Shown here piece after piece: positions 37,222 through 44,687 of a stretch of 64,000 nucleotides of DNA. Within the stretch, counting starts at the first letter, position 1. Every line of letters starts with the position of its first letter. Below the pieces are notes generated by a model, which saw only the letters and a program-made list of their open reading frames with translations, was not told the DNA's origin and ran no database searches. The stretch spans positions 1,968,501-2,032,500 of the forward strand of contig NZ_CP075189.1 in NCBI RefSeq assembly GCF_020510565.1. The letters are read 5' to 3'. Source of the stretch: Ferribacterium limneticum. GTDB lineage: Bacteria > Pseudomonadota > Gammaproteobacteria > Burkholderiales > Rhodocyclaceae. The position numbers and the translations under genes are program-made.

Positions 37222-37542
37222 TCATACCCCCCAGATGACCGGCTCGCCGGCTTTTGCGGCGCGCTCGAGCATGTCAACGAAGGGCGCGGCGCGTCGGGCG
37301 AGGCTGACCGGCGGCTCGTCGTCAGCTTCCTTTTTGCTTGGGCTGGCAGCCGTTTCCTGCGGCCTGGCTTTGTCGGCCACGATGGCTTTTTGCAGCGTCG
37401 CTATGGCTTCCGGCAACTGCTCGACGGTGATGATTCCGCGTGCCTCGTCCGGGCTTTTACCGAGCAGGGCAAGAATTTCCTTGGCGCTCTTTTCGTGCAT
37501 GATCAGGTCGGCATTGGTGGCGGATTTGAAGGTGAAAAGCAT
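37222..37542 (-). CDS. DUF1840 domain protein
   Basis: 106 residues from ATG 37542 (AAGGAG 8 bp upstream). MLFTFKSATNADLIMHEKSA then EILALLGKS, GIITVEQLPEAI and a C-terminal RAAPFVDMLERAAKAGEPVIW are the conserved blocks of DUF1840, a small betaproteobacterial cytosolic family without known function. It lies between the Crp-PAS and CheB-CheR genes, 5 and 7 bp apart, so it is cotranscribed with the signalling operon. Confidence 0.88.
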   Translation of the reverse strand: MLFTFKSATNADLIMHEKSAKEILALLGKSPDEARGIITVEQLPEAIATLQKAIVADKARPQETAASPSKKEADDEPPVSLARRAAPFVDMLERAAKAGEPVIWGV

Positions 37543-37547
37543 GGCGA

Positions 37548-38867
37548 TCACTCCTTTGTGTTGGTGTTGTCGGTGTCGCGACGCGATTGGTGCTTGGACC
37601 GTGTGGCGTTGCCTGAGGTATCGATGACGACCATCCGGCATTCACGACCATCGGCATCGGGAACCGCCTCGATCCGGATGTTGGTTGCCGGGCGGTGGAC
37701 ATTGGCGGCAAGCACGGATTCGCTGCGCAGCTTCTTTCTCGAGTGGAGAACGTCGTCGACAAAGCGATTGAATGCCTCGGCATGGTTGGGCTCAAGGAAA
37801 GCGGCAAAGCGATGCCGGCCTTTCTGGGAACCCTTGGTGCCGAGCAGCATGGCGCCGGCCAGATTCATGTCGATGATGACACCGAGCGGATCCAGGGTTA
37901 GATAGCCGACCGGCGCGAAGTCATAGATGTCGGCATAACGTTCGCGCAAGTCGTCTGCTTCTTCATAGGCGTGGCGGAGCTCTTCGTTGCTCATTTCAAG
38001 TTCGATCTGATGCACTTGCAGTTCGTGCACCAGCTGGGCGTTGTCCCAGGCTGTTTTCGGCTCCGGATGCGGTGATTGCTGCAAGCGGGCTTCGGCACGA
38101 TGGCGTACGCTGGCCGGATTTGGGCGAGGGCGGCCGGGGCCCCGGGCATCGGATTGCAGGCGGAATATCCGGTCATATTCGCTTTTGACGGCGGCGTAGC
38201 ATTCGCATGACCGGGCTTCCAGGCCGGGGCGGTCGAGGACGGTGATATGGCCGCGGCTGTACTCGATCAGGCCTGCAGCCTGGAGCTTTCCGGCGGCTTC
38301 GGTGATTGCTTCACGGCGCACGCCGAGCATGTTGGCGATGAGTTCCTGCGTCATGTTGAGCTGATTGCCGGGTAGCAGGTCGAGGCTGACCAGCAGCCAG
38401 CGGCACAACTGCTGTTCGACGGCGTGGAATCGGTTGCAGACGATGCTCTGCGCCATCTGGGTCATGAGTGCCTGGGTGTAGCGCAGGGCAAGGTGCTGCA
38501 ATTCGCCGCCCTGATCGAGTTCCCAGCGGACGACTTCGACCTTGAGTCGGTAGGCGGCGCCGGTGCTCTGTACAACCACCCGGTGCGTGGTTGTATCGCC
38601 GCCCAGAACGAGCGGAATGCCGACCAGTCCATCGTTGCCGGTAATGGCCAGTTCTGCCGTGCCGCCTTTTTGGGTGGTGAAGATCAGGGAAACGATGCAG
38701 GTGATCGGGAAGTAGATGTAGCCAAGCGTATCGCCTGACTCATAGAGAACCTGGCCTAGTTCCAGATGGACGAGTTCAAGGTCATCCTGCAGACGAGAGT
38801 AGTCATTGGTGGCCAGTGAGCCAAGAATGCGGTTCTGTTTCGGGCTGAATAGCAATTCGGATGGCAT
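37548..38867 (-). CDS. Crp/Fnr-family regulator with C-terminal PAS domain
   Basis: 439 residues against ~230 for a normal Crp. Residues ~10-130 are a cNMP-binding-like beta roll (LGQVLYESGDTLGYIYFP, ELAITGNDGLVGIPL); no Fnr-type Cys cluster. Residues ~150-225 are an HTH_Crp domain (QELIANMLGVRREAITEAAG). Then a linker with VHELQVHQIELEMSNEELRH (~283-302) and a PAS domain (~310-420; FAPVGYLTLDPLGVIIDMN). The linker and PAS closely resemble residues 38-185 of the hybrid kinase at 32809. First gene of the four-gene signalling operon and the likely regulator of it or of the island. The ligand of either sensor domain is unknown. Confidence 0.9.
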   Translation of the reverse strand: MPSELLFSPKQNRILGSLATNDYSRLQDDLELVHLELGQVLYESGDTLGYIYFPITCIVSLIFTTQKGGTAELAITGNDGLVGIPLVLGGDTTTHRVVVQSTGAAYRLKVEVVRWELDQGGELQHLALRYTQALMTQMAQSIVCNRFHAVEQQLCRWLLVSLDLLPGNQLNMTQELIANMLGVRREAITEAAGKLQAAGLIEYSRGHITVLDRPGLEARSCECYAAVKSEYDRIFRLQSDARGPGRPRPNPASVRHRAEARLQQSPHPEPKTAWDNAQLVHELQVHQIELEMSNEELRHAYEEADDLRERYADIYDFAPVGYLTLDPLGVIIDMNLAGAMLLGTKGSQKGRHRFAAFLEPNHAEAFNRFVDDVLHSRKKLRSESVLAANVHRPATNIRIEAVPDADGRECRMVVIDTSGNATRSKHQSRRDTDNTNTKE

Positions 38868-39124
38868 CGCGCCTCCATTATTTTATCCGCTCGGTACTTC
38901 TCGGAAATTTGATGACACATCCTGCTGGTGTCGATCGGTGTCAGGGTTTTCTTACTTTCTCTAATTCAGGACAGGCTGCCTTTGGCGCCAGTCATTTATG
39001 TAATCCCCAACCAATTTGCATGATACAGAACAAAGCTGAAACGATATGTGGCCTCGCCAACATACAGACAGTTGATTTCTGACTAATTTCAATAATTCCC
39101 AATTGACTAAAAAGGAGAGTGACC

Positions 39125-39253
39125 ATGGGTAAGGAAAAACACGGAACGAAGGAAGGCAAGAAGCCGGCTGTCTTGACCCTCAAGGAAAAGAAGTTGGCCA
39201 AGCAAGTCAAGAAACAGGAGAAGGCGGCGCCTCATCCGCTAATTCCTCGCTGA
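39125..39253 (+). CDS. Very small Lys-rich protein
   Basis: 42 residues from ATG 39125 with a strong AAAGGAG 8 bp upstream. Sequence is about one third Lys (KEKHGTKEGKKPAVLTLKEK, KLAKQVKKQEKAA), no hydrophobic segment. Similar tiny basic proteins occur as hypotheticals in betaproteobacteria and could bind nucleic acid. The strong ribosome site and clean codon use argue that it is real. It is the last gene before the integrase remnant. Confidence 0.6.
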   Translation: MGKEKHGTKEGKKPAVLTLKEKKLAKQVKKQEKAAPHPLIPR

Positions 39254-39367
39254 GTTTGTGCTTGGCTGTGGAATAAATCCTGATCCGGACATTGGCGATC
39301 GGATACAGGGGCGGGAATGCAGGGTCTTCCGATCGCTGTCGAACCGGTGTTTCATGCGCTAAAGCAT

Positions 39368-39465
39368 TGACCCGGCGGGCTGAATCAGGAGACATATCCC
39401 CTTTTTGCTGGCTAGTTTGAGCCACTTGTTTTCGATTTTGCCGTGCGAATTGCTGTGTCAGAGTG
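39368..39465 (-). pseudogene. Decayed 5' end of a P4-type integrase
   Basis: The minus strand carries a degraded copy of the first ~30 codons of the intact integrase (compare 44145-44244): CGGGCTGAATCAGGAG, CCCCTTTT, GGCTAGTTTG, GTGCGAATTGC and TATCAGA-like blocks are shared, but the start codon is gone and a base is missing. The upstream DNA to 39543 also matches 44280-44377. The rest of the gene is absent, so this is a scar of an earlier related insertion. Confidence 0.7.
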
Positions 39466-39542
39466 TTCCGTCGCCGATACCGTCAGGAATGGCGGTATTT
39501 CATTGGATAGATATAGACGACGAGACGACGTGGGGTGAATAT

Positions 39543-39613
39543 ACAAATGAAAAGCCCCGCCGGATCGGGGCTTTGGTACTTCATTACAGATCATGAAGTC
39601 TATATTTGGTGCT
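39543..39613 (+). repeat. att-like direct repeat, middle copy
   Basis: ACAAATGAAAA, GCCCCGC-CGGAT-CGGGGC hairpin, TTTGGTACTTCAT, GATCATGAAGT, TATTTGGTGCTC. It matches the left (3058) and right (44377) copies up to the tRNA CCA end and then diverges. It divides the island into a ~36.5-kb and a ~4.8-kb part. Confidence 0.7.
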
Positions 39614-39619
39614 CTGCAA

Positions 39620-40789
39620 TCAGGTCTCGTCCGAGGTATCAATGTCAGGGTCACCTGTTGGTGGACATGATCTGGCGCGTCGGGCGAGCTTTCCACAATA
39701 GGCATTCGATGCGCGCTGGCGCTCATGACCGGCTAGCCTGGCAACGGCTCGGCGAGCCGCAGCTTCGACCTCTGGCGCAAGGATGCCACCACCACGTACG
39801 GGCGGCTGCTGTCCTGAACACGCAACAAACTCGTCGATCAGCGCTTCGTGTCGAAGACCATGCGCGGTAATACCCAACTCGCGCGCTGTGATGCCAAATT
39901 TATCCAGCACATAGTCGAAGCGACGCAGATTCCTCTTGAGGTCGTTGGCCGGGTCGCCCATGTGCGCTTCCGTTCCCCACACTACCGATTGCGCGTACTC
40001 GATGGCGGCCACCCGTTGCGGCGTGCTCAGCGGCACAAATCGCTGGCGGCCATTTTTGGCCCCCTGCCTGATCCAGACATACCGATCTGCTAGCTTCTCA
40101 CTCTCCGCCAGACCTGTAGACTCGAAGGGCACAATGCACTCATTCGGTCGTAGCATTACCGATTCCTTGCGCCGCAGACCGAACGCCCGGATCAGTCGCA
40201 GTGACGCACCGACATATGGGTCGTATACGCAGACCTTGTCGATCAACGCCTCGACATCCACGCCTTGTGCCGACCAGCTCTTGTCTCGCTCGGCCGCCTC
40301 GTGGCGCTGGTACTCATCGATTTCCAGTCCGTAGTGCGCCGGGCTACGCACGAAGCCGTTCTTGCCCAGCCACTTGGCCAGACCACGCAAGAAACTGAGA
40401 TAGGTCTGAATGGTGGCCGGCTTCAGTTTGTCCTCTCGCCATATCTGCACCATGGCCTGAATATGTTTCTGGCCGAGATTGCGCGGATCAGGCAAGGTCT
40501 TGAAGCCCGCCCGTCTCTGCAGGTCGCGGAAAAACCGCCGCAGGAAGTCGGCACGCTCCTGGCGGGTCTTGTGCGACACGGTCTTCATCCGGGCGGTATG
40601 CCGCTCGTTGAACAGCTTGAGCAGCACCTCCAGCACGTTCATCGGGGCAGCGTGGCCCGGCCGGTAGCGAGCCAGAATATCCGGCGCATTCAGGCCCGAC
40701 CAGTCGCGTGGGTTCTGAGCTTTATGGGTCGCCCGGCCTGCAGAATGTGGTCGGTGAGGGAGAGACGAATCGGCGGCGAGATGAGACAT
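39620..40789 (-). CDS. Tyrosine recombinase, Integrase_1 type
   Basis: 389 residues from ATG 40789 (TGGAG 7 bp upstream). Residues ~45-135 are a SAM-like core-binding domain (TRQERADFLRRFFRDLQRRA, IQTYLSFLRGLAKWLGKNGF). Residues ~150-370 are catalytic: first Arg in RAFGLRRKES, Lys in the KNGRQRFVPL strand, HGLRHE as the HxxR box, GHERQRASNAYCG with the late His/Arg and the nucleophile Tyr. This family is typical of integrative and mobilisable elements in Proteobacteria. The stop lies 7 bp from the middle att copy, as expected for an element-end integrase. Confidence 0.85.
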   Translation of the reverse strand: MSHLAADSSLPHRPHSAGRATHKAQNPRDWSGLNAPDILARYRPGHAAPMNVLEVLLKLFNERHTARMKTVSHKTRQERADFLRRFFRDLQRRAGFKTLPDPRNLGQKHIQAMVQIWREDKLKPATIQTYLSFLRGLAKWLGKNGFVRSPAHYGLEIDEYQRHEAAERDKSWSAQGVDVEALIDKVCVYDPYVGASLRLIRAFGLRRKESVMLRPNECIVPFESTGLAESEKLADRYVWIRQGAKNGRQRFVPLSTPQRVAAIEYAQSVVWGTEAHMGDPANDLKRNLRRFDYVLDKFGITARELGITAHGLRHEALIDEFVACSGQQPPVRGGGILAPEVEAAARRAVARLAGHERQRASNAYCGKLARRARSCPPTGDPDIDTSDET

Positions 40790-41022
40790 GGCTTTCTCCA
40801 GGAGAAGGCGCGCACTGCCCGAATAGCGCGCAAGGGATGTAGTTGGAATCGGTGGTTATGCTTGGCGGGGTGGATTCCGTCGCCCGGCCAAGCAGTGGTC
40901 AGAAGATTCAGTGCAGCACGCGACCCAGCGTTGCTGCACCTACCCAGGGTTGTGTCGGCCCTTGCGAAAGGCTCGCTACGGGCTGACTCGGTCATCCTTA
41001 AAAATGAAACGAGTTGATCCGG
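40790..41022. other. Leader between recombinase and structured region
   Basis: Contains the recombinase promoter region on the minus strand. No convincing gene; overlapping frames have poor composition and no ribosome sites. Confidence 0.4.
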
Positions 41023-41530
41023 CCCGTGCGCGGGTTTCCGCGCTACACGGGGGTTTTGATGCCACTGGCCTCAAGGGCCAAGGCGGTACCGGCAGACAGG
41101 TCGAGCCTGCTGCCTGCGAGGGATCAGTTCTCTACTTCGTAGCGCCATCCACCTGCATGGGCCCACCCCTCACCGAGAGTCCGGGGTGGTGTCAGGTCAT
41201 CGAGCGGAATGGCCCGCGGCGGAGCCCATCAGGGGCAAGCACGACCGCAGGCCTCGCCATTCACGGAGGAAGGGCAGGTGCTCGAAGGAATGGCGGGAAC
41301 AGGTGCACCGGCATCTGGTGCCAGGCACGACATCAGCTCTGGTTGCGACACGCTTCGGGAGCGTCCGACGAAAATCGTCGGCAGGTCGCAGACATTGGCT
41401 CTACGAATGATTTCTACAAGGCCGCCAGCTCAGGGGCGGCGACCAGTCCGATTCGAGGATCGGAACTTCAGAGGCAGGTAACGACTGCAACGCCTTTCGC
41501 TCCACATGGAGCCGGCCATCAGGAGGGCCG
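41023..41530 (+). ncRNA. Candidate structured RNA or transfer-origin region
   Basis: Seven perfect hairpins follow each other in ~500 bp without a gene: CCCGTG/CACGGG enclosing CGCGG/CCGCG (41023-41051), CCACCCC/GGGGTGG (41163-41189), CGCCATTC/GAATGGCG (41255-41295), CCGACG/CGTCGG (41365-41381), GCCGCC/GGCGGC (41421-41440), CCGAT/ATCGG (41448-41463), CGGCC/GGCCG (41513-41530). The density exceeds what is seen in other gaps here. Strand is uncertain. It could be a large ncRNA, an oriT, or recombination-site array of the element; I recognise no known family. Confidence 0.35.
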
Positions 41531-41599
41531 TCGGGAGTCGTCAGTTGACACCCGTCATTCCGCACCGTCAAGGCGCCGGCAACGCAACAGCCGTGTTTT

Positions 41600-41902
41600 T
41601 CAGGGCATTTCGGGTGGTGTTGTATCAGCGCTTGATGCGGCTCCATTTGCTGCTAGACGCTGACGGGCAAGCTGTATCAGGGATTGACGGGAATAATCAT
41701 GGCCTCTGGTACGGATTGTGGGTATCACGAGGTCATAAGTCACAGTTAAGTGCCCCTTCGGCGGGCGGATAGAGCGTGAATGTGGTCTTGCCACAGAGAT
41801 AGAGCCAGGCGGACTGAGCTGCATGACTGAGCAATACCCACACTGCAGTCTCGATACACCGTTACCGGGTGTCACTATGCTGGCATTGGATTCGCCGACC
41901 AT
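41600..41902 (-). other. Doubtful ORF, possible gene remnant
   Basis: A 100-codon minus-strand frame. Its middle (IRPPKGHLTVTYDLVIP) and end (SLIQLARQRLAANGAAS) have coding-like composition, and shifting frame near 41765 gives a smoother LCGKTTFTLYPP start, so it may be a frameshifted remnant of an element gene. No family recognised. Confidence 0.25.
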
Positions 41903-41969
41903 TGCTGCGAATGAGGGTTGATTTCAAGGGTGCGCATGCGACGTTGAGCGGACACACAAGGAGTCACGC

Positions 41970-42488
41970 ATGGAAAAACTCTATTCAGTCAGTGGCCAAC
42001 TGGTCGAGGTTCAACGCTATATCAACGTACCAATGCGTTGGTGCGAGCAATACCCGGCGCGCGAAAGGCGCGAACTCTGGTTGTCGACGACCAGCGGCAA
42101 CGACATCAAGCTCGTCGTCCACACCCGCCAGATGCCGGCACGACGCGGTCATCAGGTGACGGTTCTGCTTCTCGGCGAAAGGCCGGTCGGACTTTACAAC
42201 GCATCCACGGGGAAGCAGGCAAACTTTATTCGAGCCGATCCACCACTACTTTGGCGACGCTGCGATGCAGTGCTTGTAGCGGGGCTGTTGGTTGCCAGTG
42301 TCGTTGCGTTCACATTGACGGCGTGGCCTGCCTTGCTGATCAGCTTGCCGCTCACGTTGTTGTACCCGCCGCTGGTGGTGACGGTGCGCTTTGCCCAGCG
42401 CTGCCTTATACGTTCTCAGGTCGACCGTGCACTGGAAATCGTGAAAGGCAGCGAGGCCGCGCAATCGGTATTGCGCCGGGTGAAATAG
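41970..42488 (+). CDS. Two-helix membrane protein of the mobile element, unknown function
   Basis: 172 residues from ATG 41970 with AAGGAG 8 bp upstream. Residues ~1-90 are soluble and beta-rich (MEKLYSVSGQLVEVQRYINV, LWLSTTSGNDIKLVVHTRQM), then CDAVLVAGLLVASVVAFTLT and PALLISLPLTLLYPPLVV, two helices (~95-140), and a charged tail. No catalytic motif. Follows the structured region, with the same orientation, in the 4.8-kb element. Confidence 0.6.
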   Translation: MEKLYSVSGQLVEVQRYINVPMRWCEQYPARERRELWLSTTSGNDIKLVVHTRQMPARRGHQVTVLLLGERPVGLYNASTGKQANFIRADPPLLWRRCDAVLVAGLLVASVVAFTLTAWPALLISLPLTLLYPPLVVTVRFAQRCLIRSQVDRALEIVKGSEAAQSVLRRVK

Positions 42489-42588
42489 CGTGACCCGGAA
42501 ATCCGCATACAGCACTCAGTAAATTTATTTGGGGTGCTTTGCACTCATCCGCTGGGCGTTCTTTTAGTCTGTAGTTACTTTGCAGACT

Positions 42589-42915
42589 AGAACGGAACAG
42601 GTTCTCACCAGTTATCTCTGGCCTGGCAATGTCCGTGAACTCAAGCACGCCGTCGAACCGGCTTGCATCCTCTCCTCTGAGCTATTTTTCGGGGCATAAG
42701 CATTTTTTGGTGTTAGTCCGGAATGTGGTGAATCGGCGGGGAAGATTTCTCCATCGTGAGCCCACTACCATATGGCTTGCGAGCGTGACTATTTTCAGGT
42801 TGCGCTGGATAAACATGACTGGCACATGACGCAGACAGCGGAAGCTCTTGGCATTTTCAGAAAGATGCTCAGGGAGAAGTTGCGAAGGATGGAGATTCAG
42901 GCCGATGAGGCGTAA
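42589..42915 (+). pseudogene. Remnant of a sigma-54-dependent response regulator (AAA+ end and Fis-type HTH)
   Basis: A single reading frame gives VLTSYLWPGNVRELKHAVEP, then two stops (TAA 42697, TGA 42757), then CERDYFQVALDKHDWHMTQT and AEALGIFRKMLREKLRRMEI ending at TAA 42913. WPGNVREL is the end of the AAA+ sigma-54 interaction domain and the last part is the Fis-type DNA-binding helix pair of NtrC-like regulators. The N-terminal ~350 residues are missing. The DNA-binding half is well kept, but there is no obvious start for it, so a decayed gene is most likely. Confidence 0.75.
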
Positions 42916-42917
42916 CA

Positions 42918-42951
42918 ATAAGCTAAACATCCTCATAAGCTAAACATCCTC
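42918..42951 (+). repeat. Tandem 17-bp duplication
   Basis: ATAAGCTAAACATCCTC occurs twice head to tail, directly after the regulator remnant. A recent slippage product or a small binding-site pair. Confidence 0.8.
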
Positions 42952-43029
42952 TGTTGATAGAGCAGTTCTTGCGAAGCTCGAACGCCCACCAAACCAAATG
43001 TCGAACTCAATACATGGCCAGAATCTGGA

Positions 43030-44244
43030 TTACGCTGCTTCTCCACGTAACTGGATAACTGCGGCACCTGCTTTCAGTTTGTCCAGATAATCTCCCCACT
43101 CCTGCATCATCGCTTTTCTTTCGAACAAATACTCGGCGCGGTTATAGGCAGCACGTACCTGATTACGCTCGGCGTGGGCGAGCTGTCGTTCAATCACGTC
43201 GTGTCGATAGCCTTGTTCGTTGAGGATGGTCGAGGCAATAGAGCGGAAACCGTGGCCGGTCATACGCCCTTTGAAGCCCAGTCGGGCAAGGGCATAGGTG
43301 ACGGTATTCTCAGAGATTGGGCGATTCCTGTTTGTGCTCGAAGGGAAGAGCAGGCGGTTGCCACCGGTCAGTGCCTGCAATTCCTTGAGGTGGGCGAGCA
43401 TCTGTGTGCTTAGGGGAACCAGATGGGCCTCGCGCATTTTCATGACTTCGGCAGGAATGCGCCACAGCGCCGTATCGAAATCGAACTGTGACCATTCAGC
43501 AAAGCGGACCTCCTTGGTCCGCTGGAAGGTACCGGCCAGCAATTGCATCGCTATTTTGGTAGTGACCTCCCCGCGGTATTCATCAATGCTTCGCAGCAAA
43601 TCGGCGAAGTCCTTCGGATCTGTCAGTGCAGCATAGTGCTCTGTCTTTACCGTTGAGAGCGCGCCCCGGAGGCTTGGAGTGGGGTCTGCCGACAATAGAC
43701 CTGTGGCAATGGCATAGCGAAAGACTGCGCCGCAATGTTGCTGAATACGATGGGCCATGTCGACCGTGCCGCGTTTCTCAATCACCCGCAGCATCGTCAG
43801 TAGTTGGGGGGCGGTGATCTCTGTGATCGGCTTGTTGCCCAAGGATGGAAGGGCGTGATGCTCAAGGCAGGCCCGGGTCTTGGTGGCGTAGCCGGCAGTC
43901 CACTCCTTCCCCTTGGTCTTCATCCAGTCGCGTGCAACCGCCTCGAAAGTGTTTTCTTGGGACACCTTGCGTTCGTGTTTGTCTTGTTTGCGCTGGGCCG
44001 CCGGGTCGATGTCCTGCGCCAATAGCTTGCGGGCTGCATCGCGCTTCTCCCTCGCAAGGGCAAGGCCAGTGTCAGGGTAGGAGCCAAGGGCCAGGGTTTT
44101 TCGCTTGCTGTCGAACCGATAATCCAGGCGCCAAAGTTTTGCCCCGCCGGGCTGAATCAGGAGGTACATTCCCTTTTCATCGGCTAGTTTGCGCGGCTTT
44201 TCTGCCGGTTTTGCTGTGCGAATTGCAGTATCAGAAAGCGCCAT
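43030..44244 (-). CDS. P4-type tyrosine integrase (DUF4102 N-terminus)
   Basis: 404 residues from ATG 44244, GGAGGG 5 bp upstream. MALSDTAIRTAKPAEKPRKL then GGAKLWRLDYRFDSKRKTLA and GSYPDTGLALAREKR are the DUF4102 arm-binding domain. Residues ~110-200 are the core-binding domain. The catalytic domain (~210-390) has the first Arg in FQRTKEVRFAEW, HGFRSIASTIL (HxxR) and the Tyr near RAAYNRAEYLFERK. Integrases of this class insert islands at tRNA 3' ends. It lies next to tRNA-Val, reading away from it, and looks intact, so the island may still be able to excise. Confidence 0.92.
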   Translation of the reverse strand: MALSDTAIRTAKPAEKPRKLADEKGMYLLIQPGGAKLWRLDYRFDSKRKTLALGSYPDTGLALAREKRDAARKLLAQDIDPAAQRKQDKHERKVSQENTFEAVARDWMKTKGKEWTAGYATKTRACLEHHALPSLGNKPITEITAPQLLTMLRVIEKRGTVDMAHRIQQHCGAVFRYAIATGLLSADPTPSLRGALSTVKTEHYAALTDPKDFADLLRSIDEYRGEVTTKIAMQLLAGTFQRTKEVRFAEWSQFDFDTALWRIPAEVMKMREAHLVPLSTQMLAHLKELQALTGGNRLLFPSSTNRNRPISENTVTYALARLGFKGRMTGHGFRSIASTILNEQGYRHDVIERQLAHAERNQVRAAYNRAEYLFERKAMMQEWGDYLDKLKAGAAVIQLRGEAA

Positions 44245-44376
44245 GATGCCCTCCAAATGGTGTATTTCGGGGCTGTTTTTGCTATGTATACCGTCAACGT
44301 CTGAGTATACCGTCACCGATACCGTCACCAATGACGGTATTTCATGGGATGAATATAGACGGCGCGGGGCGAATGT

Positions 44377-44469
44377 ACAAATGAAAAGCCCCGCCAGAGC
44401 GGGGCTTTGGTACTTCATGATCTGTCATGAAGTAGGTGTTTGGTGCGTCCTGACGGGCTCGAACCGCCG
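44377..44469 (+). repeat. att-like direct repeat, right copy (attR at tRNA-Val)
   Basis: The intact version of the repeat: ACAAATGAAAA, GCCCCGC-CAGA-GCGGGGC hairpin (also the tRNA terminator on the minus strand), GGTACTTCATGA, TCATGAAGTAGGT, then the 3' end of the tRNA from its CCA inward. Confidence 0.8.
44385..44407 (-). terminator. tRNA-Val terminator
   Basis: On the minus strand GCCCCGC-TCTG-GCGGGGC then TTTTCATTT, ~35 bp after the tRNA CCA end. Confidence 0.75.
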
Positions 44470-44516
44470 ACATTCTGCGTGTAAGGCAGACGCTCTACCA
44501 ACTGAGCTAAGAACGC
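44441..44516 (-). tRNA. tRNA-Val (anticodon TAC)
   Basis: 76 nt on the minus strand with encoded CCA (44441-44443). Acceptor GCGTTCT pairs with AGGACGC apart from a wobble; D-loop AGCTCAGTTGGTAGAGC; anticodon stem TCTGC/GCAGA around CTTACAC, anticodon TAC at 44481-44483; T-loop GGTTCGAGCC. It is the integration target of the island on its 3' side. Confidence 0.95.
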
Positions 44517-44687
44517 TGGGGCGCGCATTATAACGAATAAAGTATTTTGCGTCAGCGTTCTGAATGATGGCGATTGTTTTACGGCAAATCTTCGTGGTCG
44601 TTCAGGCTGTTATTGTGTTTGAGCCAGTCGTTCTGATCTCTTCATCAAGCGAGAGAAAAACGTTGATTGTTGGTAATCTACGAGCCG

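Noticed and set aside
40911..41663. 250-codon + strand frame over the structured region
   Set aside because: No ribosome site, irregular composition and many inverted repeats; better explained as non-coding.
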